Shown: piece by piece, positions 37,871 to 46,797 of the stretch
Numbering within the stretch: position 1 is the first letter of the stretch
How the letters are laid out: each line of letters starts with the position of its first letter
Origin: Tranquillimonas alkanivorans
GTDB lineage: Bacteria > Pseudomonadota > Alphaproteobacteria > Rhodobacterales > Rhodobacteraceae
DNA: 64,000 nt
Direction of reading: 5' to 3'
NCBI RefSeq assembly: GCF_900115595.1
Contig: NZ_FOXA01000009.1
Location: forward strand, 62,001-126,000
Translations under genes and position numbers: made by a program
Notes under the pieces: generated by a model
What the model was told of the DNA's origin: nothing
What the model saw: only the letters and a program-made list of their open reading frames with translations
Database searches by the model: none

Positions 37871-37900
37871 CGCGCCGCCCCGCGCAGAAGGAAGATATCC

Positions 37901-38083
37901 ATGTCCGACCTCACATCGCTTCTGGAGCCGGGAATGCTGGTTCGCCATCCCGATGCACCGGAATGGGGGCTGGGCCAGGTACAGACGAACATCGGCGGCC
38001 GTGTCACGGTGATGTTCGAGCATCAGGGCAAGGTGGTCATCGACGGTCGCACGGTTGAGCTGATGCCTGTGTTCGACGAATAG
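37901..38083 (+). CDS. DUF3553 small protein
   Basis: A 60-residue protein matching the DUF3553 pattern: MLVRHPDAPEWGLGQVQTNI then GGRVTVMFEHQGKVVIDG. The fold resembles a small beta-barrel (also found appended to UvrD-type helicases and PcrA tails), so it may bind nucleic acid or protein. An AGAAGGAAG site precedes ATG at the right distance. It is divergent from chpT. Function is not known. Confidence 0.85.
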   Translation: MSDLTSLLEPGMLVRHPDAPEWGLGQVQTNIGGRVTVMFEHQGKVVIDGRTVELMPVFDE

Positions 38084-38208
38084 CTGTCTTACAACCGTCG
38101 CAGCAGAACGTTACGCAATCCTTAACGTCCGCGAGGCGCCGCCCGTGTTGCCAAAACCGGGCGCTCTGCCTAGAAGTCGGGCGACACAGGACGGAACCTG
38201 CCCCGCCC

Positions 38209-38973
38209 ATGATGCCCGACGCGCCGAAGTTCGCCCTGCGGCTGGCCCAGACCGAGTCCGATCTCGTCGCAGCGCAGCGGCTGCGCTACGAGGTATTCGT
38301 GGATGAACTCGGCGGCGACGGCCCCCTCGTCAACCACGACGCGCGGCGCGAGATGGACCGGTTCGACCCGTATTTCGACCACATGGTCCTGATCGATCCG
38401 CGGCGCCCCGAGGGGTGGCACGTCATCGGGGTCTATCGGCTTCTGCGCGAAGACCAGGCCCGCCGCGCCGGCCAGTTCTATTCCGAGGACGAGTACGACC
38501 TGACCCCGCTGCGCCGCACCGGTCGCCGGTTGCTCGAGCTGGGGCGGTCCTGCCTGCACCGCGACTACCGCGGCGGTACCGCCATGGTGCATCTGTGGAA
38601 CGGGCTGTCGGACTACGTGCAGAGCCACGGGATCGAGGTTCTGTTCGGCGTCGCCTCGTTTCACGGGACCGACCCGCGGGCCCTGGCCGAGCCGTTGTCG
38701 TATCTTCACCACCGCCATCTCGCCCCGCCCGAACTGCGGGTGCGCAGCGTCATGTACCAGCCGATGGACCTGATCCCGGGCGAACGGATCGACCGGGTGG
38801 CGGCGATGCGGGCGACGCCGGCGCTGATCAAGGCGTACCTGCGCATGGGCGGTTTCGTGGGCAACGGCGCCTTCATCGACCACGCCTTCAACACCACCGA
38901 CGTCTGCCTGGTTATGGACGTGGCGCGCGCCAACCACCGGCAGAGGGCGCTTTACGCCCGGGGCCGCCTGTGA
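38209..38973 (+). CDS. olsB: L-ornithine N-alpha-acyltransferase (OlsB)
   Basis: First step of ornithine-lipid synthesis: transfers a 3-hydroxyacyl group from ACP to ornithine, giving lyso-ornithine lipid. The 254-residue GNAT-fold protein shows the OlsB pattern: LRYEVFVDELGGDGP (about 26-40), ARREMDRFDPYFDHMVLIDP, and LELGRSCLHRDYRGGTAMVH in the acyl-donor region. Starts at the first of two ATG codons (38209, 38212). Its TGA overlaps the GTG start of the acyltransferase OlsA, so both enzymes of the pathway are translated together. Ornithine lipids are phosphorus-free membrane lipids, often made on phosphate limitation. Confidence 0.92.
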   Translation: MMPDAPKFALRLAQTESDLVAAQRLRYEVFVDELGGDGPLVNHDARREMDRFDPYFDHMVLIDPRRPEGWHVIGVYRLLREDQARRAGQFYSEDEYDLTPLRRTGRRLLELGRSCLHRDYRGGTAMVHLWNGLSDYVQSHGIEVLFGVASFHGTDPRALAEPLSYLHHRHLAPPELRVRSVMYQPMDLIPGERIDRVAAMRATPALIKAYLRMGGFVGNGAFIDHAFNTTDVCLVMDVARANHRQRALYARGRL

Positions 38974-39791
38974 GCCGCACCTGGCATTCCGAGGACCTGC
39001 CCGCCACCCCCGCGCTGGACGGCGCGGGCCGGGTCCGCGCGGCACTGCGCGGCACGGCGCTGGCGCTCCTGCTGGTCACCGGGCTGGCGCTGCACCTGGT
39101 GCTTCGCCTGGTCGAGCGGCCGCTCTTCGGCCTGCGCCGCCCGGTCACGCCCTACGTCACGCAAGGCGTCTGCCGCGGCGCGCTCGCCATCCTCGGCCTG
39201 CGCTTCCGGCGCGAGGGAAGGCCGATGCGCGAACGCGGGGCCGTGGTGGCCAACCATTCGTCCTGGCTCGACATCTTCGTGCTGAATGCGGGGGACCGGA
39301 TCTACTTCGTCTCGAAGTCCGAGGTGCGGGACTGGCCCGGCATCGGCTGGCTGGCCCGCGCCACCGGCACCGTCTTCATCCGCCGCGACCCGCGCGAGGC
39401 GCGCGCGCAGCAGGAGCTGTTCGCCGAGCGGCTGAAACTGGGCCACCGGCTGCTGTTCTTCCCCGAGGGGACCTCGACCGATGGAATGCGGGTTCTTCCT
39501 TTCATTCCAACGCTCTTCCAGGCGTTCCTGACAGACGACCTGAAGCCGATCCTGCACGTTCAGCCCGTCAGCGTCCGCTACTCCGCTCCCGACGGGGAGG
39601 AGGCCCGGTTCTACGGCTGGTGGGGTGACATGGGCTTCGGGCCGCACCTGGTGAAGGTGCTGGCGGCGCGGCGGCAGGGCACGGTCGAGATCGTGTATCA
39701 TCCGCCGCTTAAGGCCGATGCCTTCGCCGACCGCAAGGCGCTGGCCGCGCGGGCCGCCGAGATCGTGCGCGCGGGGCTCGGCCGGGGCTGA
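38970..39791 (+). CDS. olsA: Lyso-ornithine lipid O-acyltransferase (OlsA, PlsC family)
   Basis: Second step of ornithine-lipid synthesis: esterifies the 3-hydroxyl of lyso-ornithine lipid. The 273-residue protein has one N-terminal membrane helix (about 28-48) and a PlsC acyltransferase domain with the HX4D site in VVANHSSWLDIFVL, then the FPEGTSTDG motif. The start is the GTG at 38970, overlapping the olsB stop; there is no ATG in the first 60 or so codons, and the open frame upstream is a shadow of olsB. Pairing with olsB makes the OlsA call more likely than a general PlsC. Confidence 0.9.
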   Translation: MSRTWHSEDLPATPALDGAGRVRAALRGTALALLLVTGLALHLVLRLVERPLFGLRRPVTPYVTQGVCRGALAILGLRFRREGRPMRERGAVVANHSSWLDIFVLNAGDRIYFVSKSEVRDWPGIGWLARATGTVFIRRDPREARAQQELFAERLKLGHRLLFFPEGTSTDGMRVLPFIPTLFQAFLTDDLKPILHVQPVSVRYSAPDGEEARFYGWWGDMGFGPHLVKVLAARRQGTVEIVYHPPLKADAFADRKALAARAAEIVRAGLGRG

Positions 39792-39863
39792 GCGGTCCCG
39801 CATTCCCTTGCAAGGGACACGGCGGGCCCCCATAACCCTTCTGGTCACAAGCGAAAAGACGAA

Positions 39864-41162
39864 ATGGAACCCGCACTCGACGCCGCCTTCTGGATCACCT
39901 CTGCCGCCATCCTCGGCCTTCTCGTCCTCTCGGCCTTCTTCTCGGGGTCCGAGACCGCGCTGACCGCCGCCTCGCGCGGGAAACTGCGCGCCCAGGCCGA
40001 CAAGGGCTCGAAGGGCGCCGAACGGGCGCTCAAGATCACCGAGGACAACGAACGGCTGATCGGCTCGGTCCTGCTGGGCAACAACCTGGTCAACATCCTG
40101 GCCACGTCGCTGGCCACCGCGCTGTTCACGCGCGTCTTCGGCGAGTCTGGCGTGGCGCTTGCCACGCTGGTCATGACGCTCCTGGTGCTGATCTTCGCCG
40201 AGGTGCTGCCCAAGACCTATGCCATCACCAATGCGGAAACGGCGGCCTCGGCCGTCAGCCGCGTCATCCAGATGGTGGTGCTGGTTTTCTCGCCCGTCGT
40301 CAGCGCCGTTCGTGCGTTCGTGCGATTGGTGCTGCGCGTCTTCGGCGTGCGCACCGACCCCGACACGCAGATCCTTGCCGTGCGCGAAGAGATCGCGGGC
40401 GCGCTGCACCTGGGGCATTCCGAAGGCGTGGTCGAGAAGGAGGACCGCGACCGCATCCTCGGCGCGCTGGACCTGGGCGAGCGCACGGTCGAGGAGATCA
40501 TGCTCCACCGCTCGAAGATCGAGATGATCGACGCCGGCTCGCCACCGCAGGAAATCCTGCAGCAGTGCCTTCAAAGCCCGCACACCCGGCTTCCGATCTA
40601 TCGCGAGCGGCAGGAAAACATCGTCGGCGTGATCCACGCCAAGGACCTGCTGCGCGCCATGTATGCACGCGAACAGGCCACGCCCGAGGCGCGCGATCCG
40701 TTCGAGGGGTTCAACATCCTCGACGTCGCCATGAAGCCGTACTTCGTGCCCGAGACGACGACGCTCGACGACCAGATGCGCCAGTTCCTGCGCCGCCATA
40801 CGCACTTCGCGCTTGTTGTGGACGAATACGGCGCGCTGCAGGGCCTGATCACGCTCGAGGATATCCTCGAGGAGATCGTGGGCGAGATCACGGACGAGTT
40901 CGACATCGACGCCGAGCATCCCCTGCGCCGGACCGAGGGCGGGGACACCATCGTGGATGGCGGTATGACCATTCGCGACCTAAACCGCGCGACCGACTGG
41001 CACCTGCCCGACGAAGAGGCCAACACCATCGCCGGCCTTGTCATTCACGAGGCGCAGACCATCCCCGCTCCCGGGCAGGTGTTCAGTTTCCACGGCTTCC
41101 GGTTCGAGGTCCTGAACCGCAAGGACAACCGGATCACGAAGCTCAAAATCCGTAAATTGTGA
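39864..41162 (+). CDS. CNNM/CBS-domain transporter of the HlyC/CorC family
   Basis: Membrane protein of the CorB/CorC type, associated with magnesium or cobalt efflux. 432 residues: a CNNM domain with four helices (about 1-180, including LLVLSAFFSGSETALTAASR and VLLGNNLVNILATSLATALF), a CBS pair (about 200-330; VEEIMLHRSKIEMID and LITLEDILEEIVGEITDEFD) and a C-terminal CorC/HlyC domain (about 345-430; DGGMTIRDLNRATDWHLPDEEANTIAG in part). Standing alone between olsA and a phosphodiesterase gene. The old hemolysin name is misleading; transport is the likely role. Confidence 0.9.
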   Translation: MEPALDAAFWITSAAILGLLVLSAFFSGSETALTAASRGKLRAQADKGSKGAERALKITEDNERLIGSVLLGNNLVNILATSLATALFTRVFGESGVALATLVMTLLVLIFAEVLPKTYAITNAETAASAVSRVIQMVVLVFSPVVSAVRAFVRLVLRVFGVRTDPDTQILAVREEIAGALHLGHSEGVVEKEDRDRILGALDLGERTVEEIMLHRSKIEMIDAGSPPQEILQQCLQSPHTRLPIYRERQENIVGVIHAKDLLRAMYAREQATPEARDPFEGFNILDVAMKPYFVPETTTLDDQMRQFLRRHTHFALVVDEYGALQGLITLEDILEEIVGEITDEFDIDAEHPLRRTEGGDTIVDGGMTIRDLNRATDWHLPDEEANTIAGLVIHEAQTIPAPGQVFSFHGFRFEVLNRKDNRITKLKIRKL

Positions 41163-41237
41163 GACGTTTAGCGGCGGCGGGACCGGAACCCCGCCGCCCG
41201 GCCCGCGGTTGGTGCGCGACAGCCGACGGAGCCACCG

Positions 41238-42008
41238 ATGCGTCCTGCCGCGACACATCCTTTTCTCGACCACCCCCATCCGCTTGCCTTCGCGCATCGC
41301 GGCGCGGCGGGCCCGGCCGAAGAGAACACGATGCCCGCCATCGAGCGGGCCGTCGCGCTGGGATACGTCTATATCGAGACGGACGTTCAGGCGACGCGCG
41401 ACGGTGTGGCGGTCCTGTTCCACGACGAGACGCTCGAACGGCTGCTGCGCGTGCCGGGGCGCGTGCGCGACCTGACCTGGGACGAGCTGAGGAACCTGCG
41501 CATGCCCAGCGGCGCGAGCGTGGCGCGGCTGGACGACGTGATGCGGGCCTTTCCCGACCGGCGCTTCAACCTGGACGCCAAGACCGACGCGGCGGTCGAG
41601 CCGATGGCGCGGACGATCGCCGATCTCGACGCCTGCGACCGCGTCTGCGTCGGCTCGTTCAGCGCGGAGCGCACCGCGCGCCTGCGCGAGCTTCTGGGCG
41701 GACGTCTGTGCTGGTCGCCCGCGCGGGGCGGCATCGCGCGGCTTTGGCTGGCGGGCTGGGGCCTGCCGATGCCTAACCTGCGCTTTCACGCCGCGCAGAT
41801 CCCGCCCGAACACCGCGGCATACCGCTGACGACGCGGCGCGTCCTCCGGGCGGCGCACCGGCGCGGGATACAGGTGCATGTCTGGACCATCGACGCCCCG
41901 GACGAGATGGAGCGCCTGCTCGACCTCGGGGTGGACGGCCTGATGACCGACCGGCCCGAGGTACTGAAAGACGTGCTCGTGCGGCGGGGGCAGTGGGGCG
42001 GCGACTGA
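41238..42008 (+). CDS. Glycerophosphodiester phosphodiesterase
   Basis: Hydrolyses deacylated phospholipid headgroups (glycerophosphodiesters) to glycerol-3-phosphate and an alcohol. The 256-residue TIM-barrel protein has AHRGAAGPAEENTMPAIERA with the catalytic histidine and metal Glu, ETDVQATRDGVAVLFHDETL with the second histidine, and a C-terminal VHVWTIDAPDEMERLLDLGV. The PENT motif reads EENT. No signal peptide, so cytoplasmic. It ends 10 bp from the convergent carboxypeptidase gene. Confidence 0.9.
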   Translation: MRPAATHPFLDHPHPLAFAHRGAAGPAEENTMPAIERAVALGYVYIETDVQATRDGVAVLFHDETLERLLRVPGRVRDLTWDELRNLRMPSGASVARLDDVMRAFPDRRFNLDAKTDAAVEPMARTIADLDACDRVCVGSFSAERTARLRELLGGRLCWSPARGGIARLWLAGWGLPMPNLRFHAAQIPPEHRGIPLTTRRVLRAAHRRGIQVHVWTIDAPDEMERLLDLGVDGLMTDRPEVLKDVLVRRGQWGGD

Positions 42009-42018
42009 GCCGCGCCCC

Positions 42019-43491
42019 TCAGACCCCGTAGATCGCGCCGAACTTCTGTTCCAAGTATTCCAGAAGCGGCTCTTCCGACGGCTCGAACCCGCAGGCATGG
42101 CGCACCGTCTCGCGCGGGGCGCGCAGGCCGCCGAAGCGCTGGAGGTTGCGGTGCAGCCAACCCGTCGCGGGCGAGGTGTCGCCCCGAGCCAGCGCCGCGT
42201 CGAGCTCGGGTTCGGCCTCGCGCAGCGCCTTGTGCAGGCAGCCGGCATAGACGTTGCCCAGCGTGTAGGTCGGGAAGTACCCGAACAGCCCCAGCGACCA
42301 GTGCACGTCTTGCAGGCACCCGTTCGACGCCCGGTCGACCTTGCGGCCGAAATCCTGCTCGAAGCGAGCGTTCCACGCCTCTTCCAGGTCTGCGACGGCC
42401 AGCTTGCCGGAGACCAGGTCGCGTTCCAGGTCGAAGCGCATGAGGATGTGCAGGTTGTACTGCACCTCGTCGGATTCGGTGCGGATATAGCCGGGCGTGA
42501 CGCGGTTGACGCAGGCGAAGAAGGCGTCGACGTCGGTGACGCTCATCTCTCCGAAGGTGTCGCGCATCCGCTCGAACAGGAAGCCGGTGAAGGCGCGCGA
42601 GCGGCCAAGCTGGTTTTCATAGATGCGGCTTTGGCTCTCGTGCACGCCCATCGACACGCCCTGTCCCAGCGGGCTCAGGTGGTAGGCGTCGTCGATGCCC
42701 TGTTCGTACGCCGCATGTCCGACCTCGTGGATGGTCGAGTAGAAGCAGTTGAACGGATCGTCGGCGGCCGTCCGCATGGTGATCCGCACATCCGCGCCCG
42801 ATCCGGACGAGAACGGGTGCACGGCCTTGTCGATCCGGCCTCGATGGAAGTCATAGCCGAAGACCTCGGCCAGTTCCCGCGACAGGGCAAGCTGCCCGGC
42901 CTCGGCGAAGGTACCCTCCAGCGCCTCCGGGCGCCGGTCGCTGCCCATCACCCGGTCGCGCAGCGCCACGAGGCGCGGGCGCAGGGCGCCGAACATCTGC
43001 GACAGGCTTTCGCCCGTGGCGCCGGGCTCGTACTCGTCCAGCAGCGCGTCATAGGGATCGCGCCCGTCGGCCAGGCAGTCGGCCAACTCGCGCGTCAGCT
43101 TCACGACGTCCGACAGCGTCGGCGCGAAGGCGGCAAAGTCGTCCTTGGCCCGCGCCTCGGCCCAGATGCCCTGCGACAGGCTGGTGACGCGCGCCATCTC
43201 GCTGGCCAGTCGGGCGGGCACGCGCGTGGCGCGCTCGTGGCTGCGGCGGATCAGGCGAAGCTGCGCGGCGCCGGCCTCGTCCGGGGCCTCGGCCCTGTCC
43301 AGCCACTCGCCCACGCGCGGGTCGACGCGGCGGGCGTGCAGCACCGCGCTCAGCGCCGCCAGCTCCTCGCCCCGTTGCAGGGCCGAGCCGCGGGGCATCA
43401 TCGTCTCCTGGTCCCAGTGCAGCCGGCCCTCGACCTGCGCCAGCGCCTCGGTCTCGCGCTGGAAGGCCATCAGTTCGTCAAAGGCGCTCAT
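42019..43491 (-). CDS. Carboxypeptidase Taq (M32) zinc metallopeptidase
   Basis: Removes single residues from peptide C-termini with a zinc ion. The 490-residue length is normal for M32. The active-site helix is STIHEVGHAAYEQG (HExxH, about residue 255), followed by the third-ligand region GVHESQSRIYENQLGRS. The N-terminal WDQETMMPRGSALQRGEELA is characteristic. Start MSAFDELMAFQRETEAL overlaps the ctaA stop by 4 bp (ATGA), linking it to ctaA; a longer frame upstream is shadow of ctaA. Confidence 0.93.
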   Translation of the reverse strand: MSAFDELMAFQRETEALAQVEGRLHWDQETMMPRGSALQRGEELAALSAVLHARRVDPRVGEWLDRAEAPDEAGAAQLRLIRRSHERATRVPARLASEMARVTSLSQGIWAEARAKDDFAAFAPTLSDVVKLTRELADCLADGRDPYDALLDEYEPGATGESLSQMFGALRPRLVALRDRVMGSDRRPEALEGTFAEAGQLALSRELAEVFGYDFHRGRIDKAVHPFSSGSGADVRITMRTAADDPFNCFYSTIHEVGHAAYEQGIDDAYHLSPLGQGVSMGVHESQSRIYENQLGRSRAFTGFLFERMRDTFGEMSVTDVDAFFACVNRVTPGYIRTESDEVQYNLHILMRFDLERDLVSGKLAVADLEEAWNARFEQDFGRKVDRASNGCLQDVHWSLGLFGYFPTYTLGNVYAGCLHKALREAEPELDAALARGDTSPATGWLHRNLQRFGGLRAPRETVRHACGFEPSEEPLLEYLEQKFGAIYGV

Positions 43492-44636
43492 GCCGTGCCT
43501 CCCCGGATGGATTGCGTGCGTGGGTATTGCGACAGGAAGCGCGCGCGGATGATCAGCACCCACAGGAACACCGCGCCCAGCTGGTGGACGATCGCGATCT
43601 CCCACGGGGCCGAGTACATCACCGTGCCGATGCCCAGCAGGGTCTGGACGAACATCATCGCCAGAACGGCGGCGAAGGCGAAGCGCGTCACGGCATTGGC
43701 CGAGGCGCGCGAGCGCCGCCAGGCGATGACGCCGAAGACCACCAGGGCATAGCCGGTCATGCGGTGGATGAACTGCACCAGCCCGTCGTTTTCGAAGAAG
43801 TTCCGCCAAATGGGTTCGATCTGAAGCGGGTCGGGCGGCAGGAAGCCCCCCGCCATCAGCGGCCAGTCGGTATAGTTCCGCCCCGCGTCAATGCCAGCCA
43901 CTAGCGCGCCGATCACGATCTGCAGGAACGCGAAGTGCATCAGTCCCGTGCCCAGCGAGAACAGCTTGCCGTCCCGCGCCCGGCGCGCCTGCATCAGCTG
44001 CGCCTCGCTCCGGCCCAGAAGGAACACGTACCACGCGATGAAGCCCAGGATCACGAAAGCCAGGCCAAGGTGCGTGGCAAGGCGATAGGAGGCGACGTCC
44101 AGCATCTCGCCGTCCAGCCCGCTCGACACCATCCACCAGCCGATGAAACCCTGCAGCCCGCCGAGCGCGCCGAGGCCCAGCAACCGCGGGGTCCAGCCCG
44201 TGGGGATCTTGCGCGCCACCAGGAAGCCCAGGAAGCCCACGGCCCAGACAAGCCCGATCACGCGGCCAAGCTGCCGGTGGCCCCATTCCCACCAGTAGAT
44301 GAACTGGAACTCCGACAGGCTCATGCCACGGTTCTGAAGCTGGTACTCGGGGATCGCCCGGTATTTCTCGAACTCGGACTGCCAGTCGGCCTCGTTCATC
44401 GGGGGCAGGGCGCCGGTGACGGGCCGCCACTCGGTGATCGACAGCCCGGAATCGGTCAGCCGCGTCAGGCCGCCCACGGCGATCATCACGACCACCAGGG
44501 CGAAGATGATCATCAGCCAGACGCGGATCGCGGTGCGCGCGCCGCGCGGTTTGGCGTCGATCAATCCGCCCCTGGGAGTTTCGCGTTTCGGCGTGTCGGT
44601 GCCGACCTCTTCAAAGATGGATCGCTTCGCGCTCAT
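43488..44636 (-). CDS. ctaA: Heme A synthase (CtaA)
   Basis: Converts heme O to heme A for cytochrome aa3 oxidase. The 382-residue inner-membrane protein has eight helices in two four-helix halves, with conserved GGLTRLTDSGLSITEWRPV (family signature, about 50-70), histidine-containing WEWGHRQLGRVIG and IHRMTGYALVVFG. The sequence is of the alphaproteobacterial/mitochondrial Cox15-like type. Start MSAKRSIFEEVGTDTPKRETP; 38 in-frame upstream codons overlap repeat-rich DNA and are left out. The 200 bp upstream hold two 30-bp direct repeats with TTTGCNAA boxes that may be its operator. Confidence 0.93.
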   Translation of the reverse strand: MSAKRSIFEEVGTDTPKRETPRGGLIDAKPRGARTAIRVWLMIIFALVVVMIAVGGLTRLTDSGLSITEWRPVTGALPPMNEADWQSEFEKYRAIPEYQLQNRGMSLSEFQFIYWWEWGHRQLGRVIGLVWAVGFLGFLVARKIPTGWTPRLLGLGALGGLQGFIGWWMVSSGLDGEMLDVASYRLATHLGLAFVILGFIAWYVFLLGRSEAQLMQARRARDGKLFSLGTGLMHFAFLQIVIGALVAGIDAGRNYTDWPLMAGGFLPPDPLQIEPIWRNFFENDGLVQFIHRMTGYALVVFGVIAWRRSRASANAVTRFAFAAVLAMMFVQTLLGIGTVMYSAPWEIAIVHQLGAVFLWVLIIRARFLSQYPRTQSIRGGTA

Positions 44637-44743
44637 CTCGTGCCTTTCGAAAACCTGCCGGAACCTAGGCAGACGTCCGCGCAAGGGCAAGCGGCACCCC
44701 GCGCGGCGGATGCGGGACACGGTGCCGCAAGGGGCAGAGGGGG

Positions 44744-44841
44744 TTTGCAAAGTCAGTTAGCAGATTTGCCAACGTCGCGCCTGGATCCCGATGCGCGAAG
44801 AGGCGGCAGCACTTTGCAAAGCCGCTTCGCAACTTTGCTAA
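44744..44841 (-). promoter_or_regulatory. Tandem TTTGCNAA boxes upstream of ctaA
   Basis: Four boxes: 44744-44751 (TTTGCAAA), 44765-44772 (TTTGCCAA), 44813-44820 (TTTGCAAA), 44834-44841 (TTTGCTAA). They form two 30-bp direct repeats with 21 bp (two helical turns) between boxes within each repeat and 69 bp between repeats. The last box overlaps the trmJ stop codon. The layout suggests cooperative binding of a regulator to two dimer sites; the regulator is unknown. Confidence 0.55.
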
Positions 44842-45575
44842 CCGCGCTCTTTCCAGCGCACCATCTGGCGCAGCATGCCGTGGAACATCTGCACGTCGGC
44901 CCGGGTGAGCGGCATCCGGCTCCACAGGTTGCGCAGGTTCGCCTTCATCCCCTCGGCCTTGGTCTCGGGGAAGAAAAACCCGGCCTGGTCCAGCCGCTCT
45001 TCGTAATGCGCGGCCAGCTTCTCGACCTCGAGACCCGTGGCAGGCTCGGTTCCCCCCATCTCCATCCGCTCGCCGTCGGCGGGCACGTCCGCGCGCCGCC
45101 ATTCGTAGGCGGTGAGCAGCACGCACTGGGCCAGGTTGAGCGACGGGAAGTCCGGGTTCACCGGGACCGAGATGATGGCGTTGGCCTGGATGATGTCGGC
45201 ATTCTCGAGCCCCGCGCGCTCGGGCCCGAACATCACGGCGACCTTGCGCCCCTCGGCCGTCATCTCGCGCGCCTTGGCCATCGCGGCCTCGGGCGTGAAG
45301 ACGGGCTTCGTCATGCCGCGGGGGCGGGCGGTGGTGGCGAACACGTAGTGGCAGTCGGCCAGCGCATCGGCGGTGGTGTGGAAGACGCCCGCACCGTCCA
45401 GAAGCCGTCCCGCGCCCGAGGCCAGCGCCACAGCGCGCGGGTTCGGCCAGCCGTCGCGCGGATCGACCATGCGCATCCGGTCGAGCCCGAAGTTCCACAT
45501 CGCCCGCGCCGCCGCGCCGATATTCTCGCCCATCTGCGGGCGGACGAGGACGAAGGCGGGCTGGCGGTCGGTCAT
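44838..45575 (-). CDS. TrmJ-like tRNA/rRNA 2'-O-methyltransferase (SPOUT)
   Basis: S-adenosylmethionine-dependent methyltransferase of the SpoU/TrmJ group, which methylates the ribose at position 32 of tRNA. The 245-residue protein has motif 1 VRPQMGENIGAAARAMWNFG, the knot motifs VMFGPERAGLENADI and ISVPVNPDFPSLNLAQCV, and the C-terminal helical extension typical of TrmJ. Start MTDRQPAFVLVRP; 15 earlier in-frame residues are arginine-rich and not conserved. Its stop overlaps the last TTTGCNAA box before ctaA. Exact target RNA is inferred from family. Confidence 0.85.
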   Translation of the reverse strand: MTDRQPAFVLVRPQMGENIGAAARAMWNFGLDRMRMVDPRDGWPNPRAVALASGAGRLLDGAGVFHTTADALADCHYVFATTARPRGMTKPVFTPEAAMAKAREMTAEGRKVAVMFGPERAGLENADIIQANAIISVPVNPDFPSLNLAQCVLLTAYEWRRADVPADGERMEMGGTEPATGLEVEKLAAHYEERLDQAGFFFPETKAEGMKANLRNLWSRMPLTRADVQMFHGMLRQMVRWKERG

Positions 45576-45639
45576 GGGATCATCCGGGCTGGGCGTTCGG
45601 CGCGCGTGATAGGCGCGCACGCCCCGCCGCGCAAGCCGC

Positions 45640-46104
45640 TCAGGCGCGGGCGCGGGCCGCGGCGATCCAGATGCCGACCAGCACCGCCGAGAGGATGCCG
45701 TTCCAGGCGGCCATGGACAGGCCGAAGAGGCTCCACACGATCTCGTCGCACATGATGATGGCGCCCGCGCCCTCGGTCGACAGCAGGTCCGCTCCGCTCA
45801 ACCCCGTGACGCCCGGGCCGGTGCCGGTGCACGAGGTCGGTCCCTCCCACCAGCCCTGCTCGACGCCGGCATGGAAAAACCCGAGGCCCGAGGTGACTGC
45901 CGCCGCCGCCGCGCCCAGCCAGGCCACGACGGCCGCCGGATACGCTGCCCCGATAAGCCCCAGCGCGATCGCCGCCCCGTGGGGCCAGCGCTGCCAGATG
46001 CACATCTTGCAGGGCGGGTAGCCGGCAAGCTGGAACAGGAATGCGCCGCCCAGAAGCGCGAACGAGCCGGCGGCGGCCAGAAGGATCAGGGTACGGCGGG
46101 TCAC
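45640..46104 (-). CDS. dsbB: Disulfide bond formation protein B
   Basis: Inner-membrane quinone reductase that re-oxidises DsbA. The 154-residue protein has four helices, the first periplasmic cysteine pair in YPPCKMCIWQRWPH (about residue 30) and the second pair in the later loop (PTSCTGTG and IIMCDE). The start is a GTG at 46104 that overlaps the TGA of the preceding membrane-protein gene; there is no closer ATG. No dsbA is in the window. Confidence 0.9.
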   Translation of the reverse strand: MTRRTLILLAAAGSFALLGGAFLFQLAGYPPCKMCIWQRWPHGAAIALGLIGAAYPAAVVAWLGAAAAAVTSGLGFFHAGVEQGWWEGPTSCTGTGPGVTGLSGADLLSTEGAGAIIMCDEIVWSLFGLSMAAWNGILSAVLVGIWIAAARARA

Positions 46105-46679
46105 AGGAACCTCAGAAGTGCGAAGCCACCCACCAGCAAGGCGACGAAGGCGGTGAAGACAAGGCCAAGGCGCTCTTCGATGAAGCGGCGCACGGGCGGG
46201 CCGAACTTCCACAGAAGGGCGGCCACGACGAAGAAGCGGAAGCCCCGCGCGATGACGCTGGCGACCATGAAGACGGGCAGCGACAGGCCGGTGGTGCCTG
46301 ACAGGATGGTGATGACCTTGTAGGGGAACGGCGTGATCCCCGCGATCAGCACCGCCCAGGCGCCCCAGGCGTTGTAGGTCTCGCGGAACTCGTCGAAGCG
46401 GGCGTCCTTGCCGTAGAACTCCAGCACCGGGCGGCCCACGCTCTCGAACAATCCCGCGCCGATGACATAGCCCGCCAGCCCGCCCGCGACCGAAGAGGCC
46501 GTGGCCACCGCCGCGATCAGGAACGCGCGGTGCGGCGCGGCAAGGATCATCGGGATCATCAAAACGTCGGGCGGAATCGGAAACACCGACGATTCGACGA
46601 AGGCGACGATGGCAAGCGCCCACATCGCGTGCGGCGTCTCGGCCAGCCGGATCGTCCGGTCATAGAGTTTTCGGATCAT
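46101..46679 (-). CDS. DedA/YqaA-family membrane protein
   Basis: A 192-residue inner-membrane protein of the VTT/SNARE-associated (DedA-like) family, YqaA type. It shows ESSVFPIPPDVLMIPMILA (about 29-47), where the E and the two prolines are the family hallmark, then GYVIGAGLFESVGRP and ITPFPYKVITILSGTTGLS. Members act in lipid scrambling or membrane homeostasis. Start MIRKLYDRTIRLAETPHAMW; upstream in-frame residues are basic and not conserved. First gene of the dsbB pair, divergent from tRNA-Leu. Confidence 0.87.
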   Translation of the reverse strand: MIRKLYDRTIRLAETPHAMWALAIVAFVESSVFPIPPDVLMIPMILAAPHRAFLIAAVATASSVAGGLAGYVIGAGLFESVGRPVLEFYGKDARFDEFRETYNAWGAWAVLIAGITPFPYKVITILSGTTGLSLPVFMVASVIARGFRFFVVAALLWKFGPPVRRFIEERLGLVFTAFVALLVGGFALLRFL

Positions 46680-46797
46680 GCGCGGTGTCCCCCGGAGTGG
46701 CGACCATGCATCACGCCGGCCGCGCCGCGTCAAGCGGGCCCGTCCGCGCCATTTCCCGCTTCCCCCGCGCCGCGTCCCCTTGTACACAGTCGCCCGT

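Noticed and set aside
44744-44841. Assigning the TTTGCNAA boxes to a named regulator such as PccR
   Set aside because: PccR-type sites have TTTGCAAA boxes close together, and the target there is propionyl-CoA metabolism. The spacing and neighbouring gene differ here, so only the pattern is reported.
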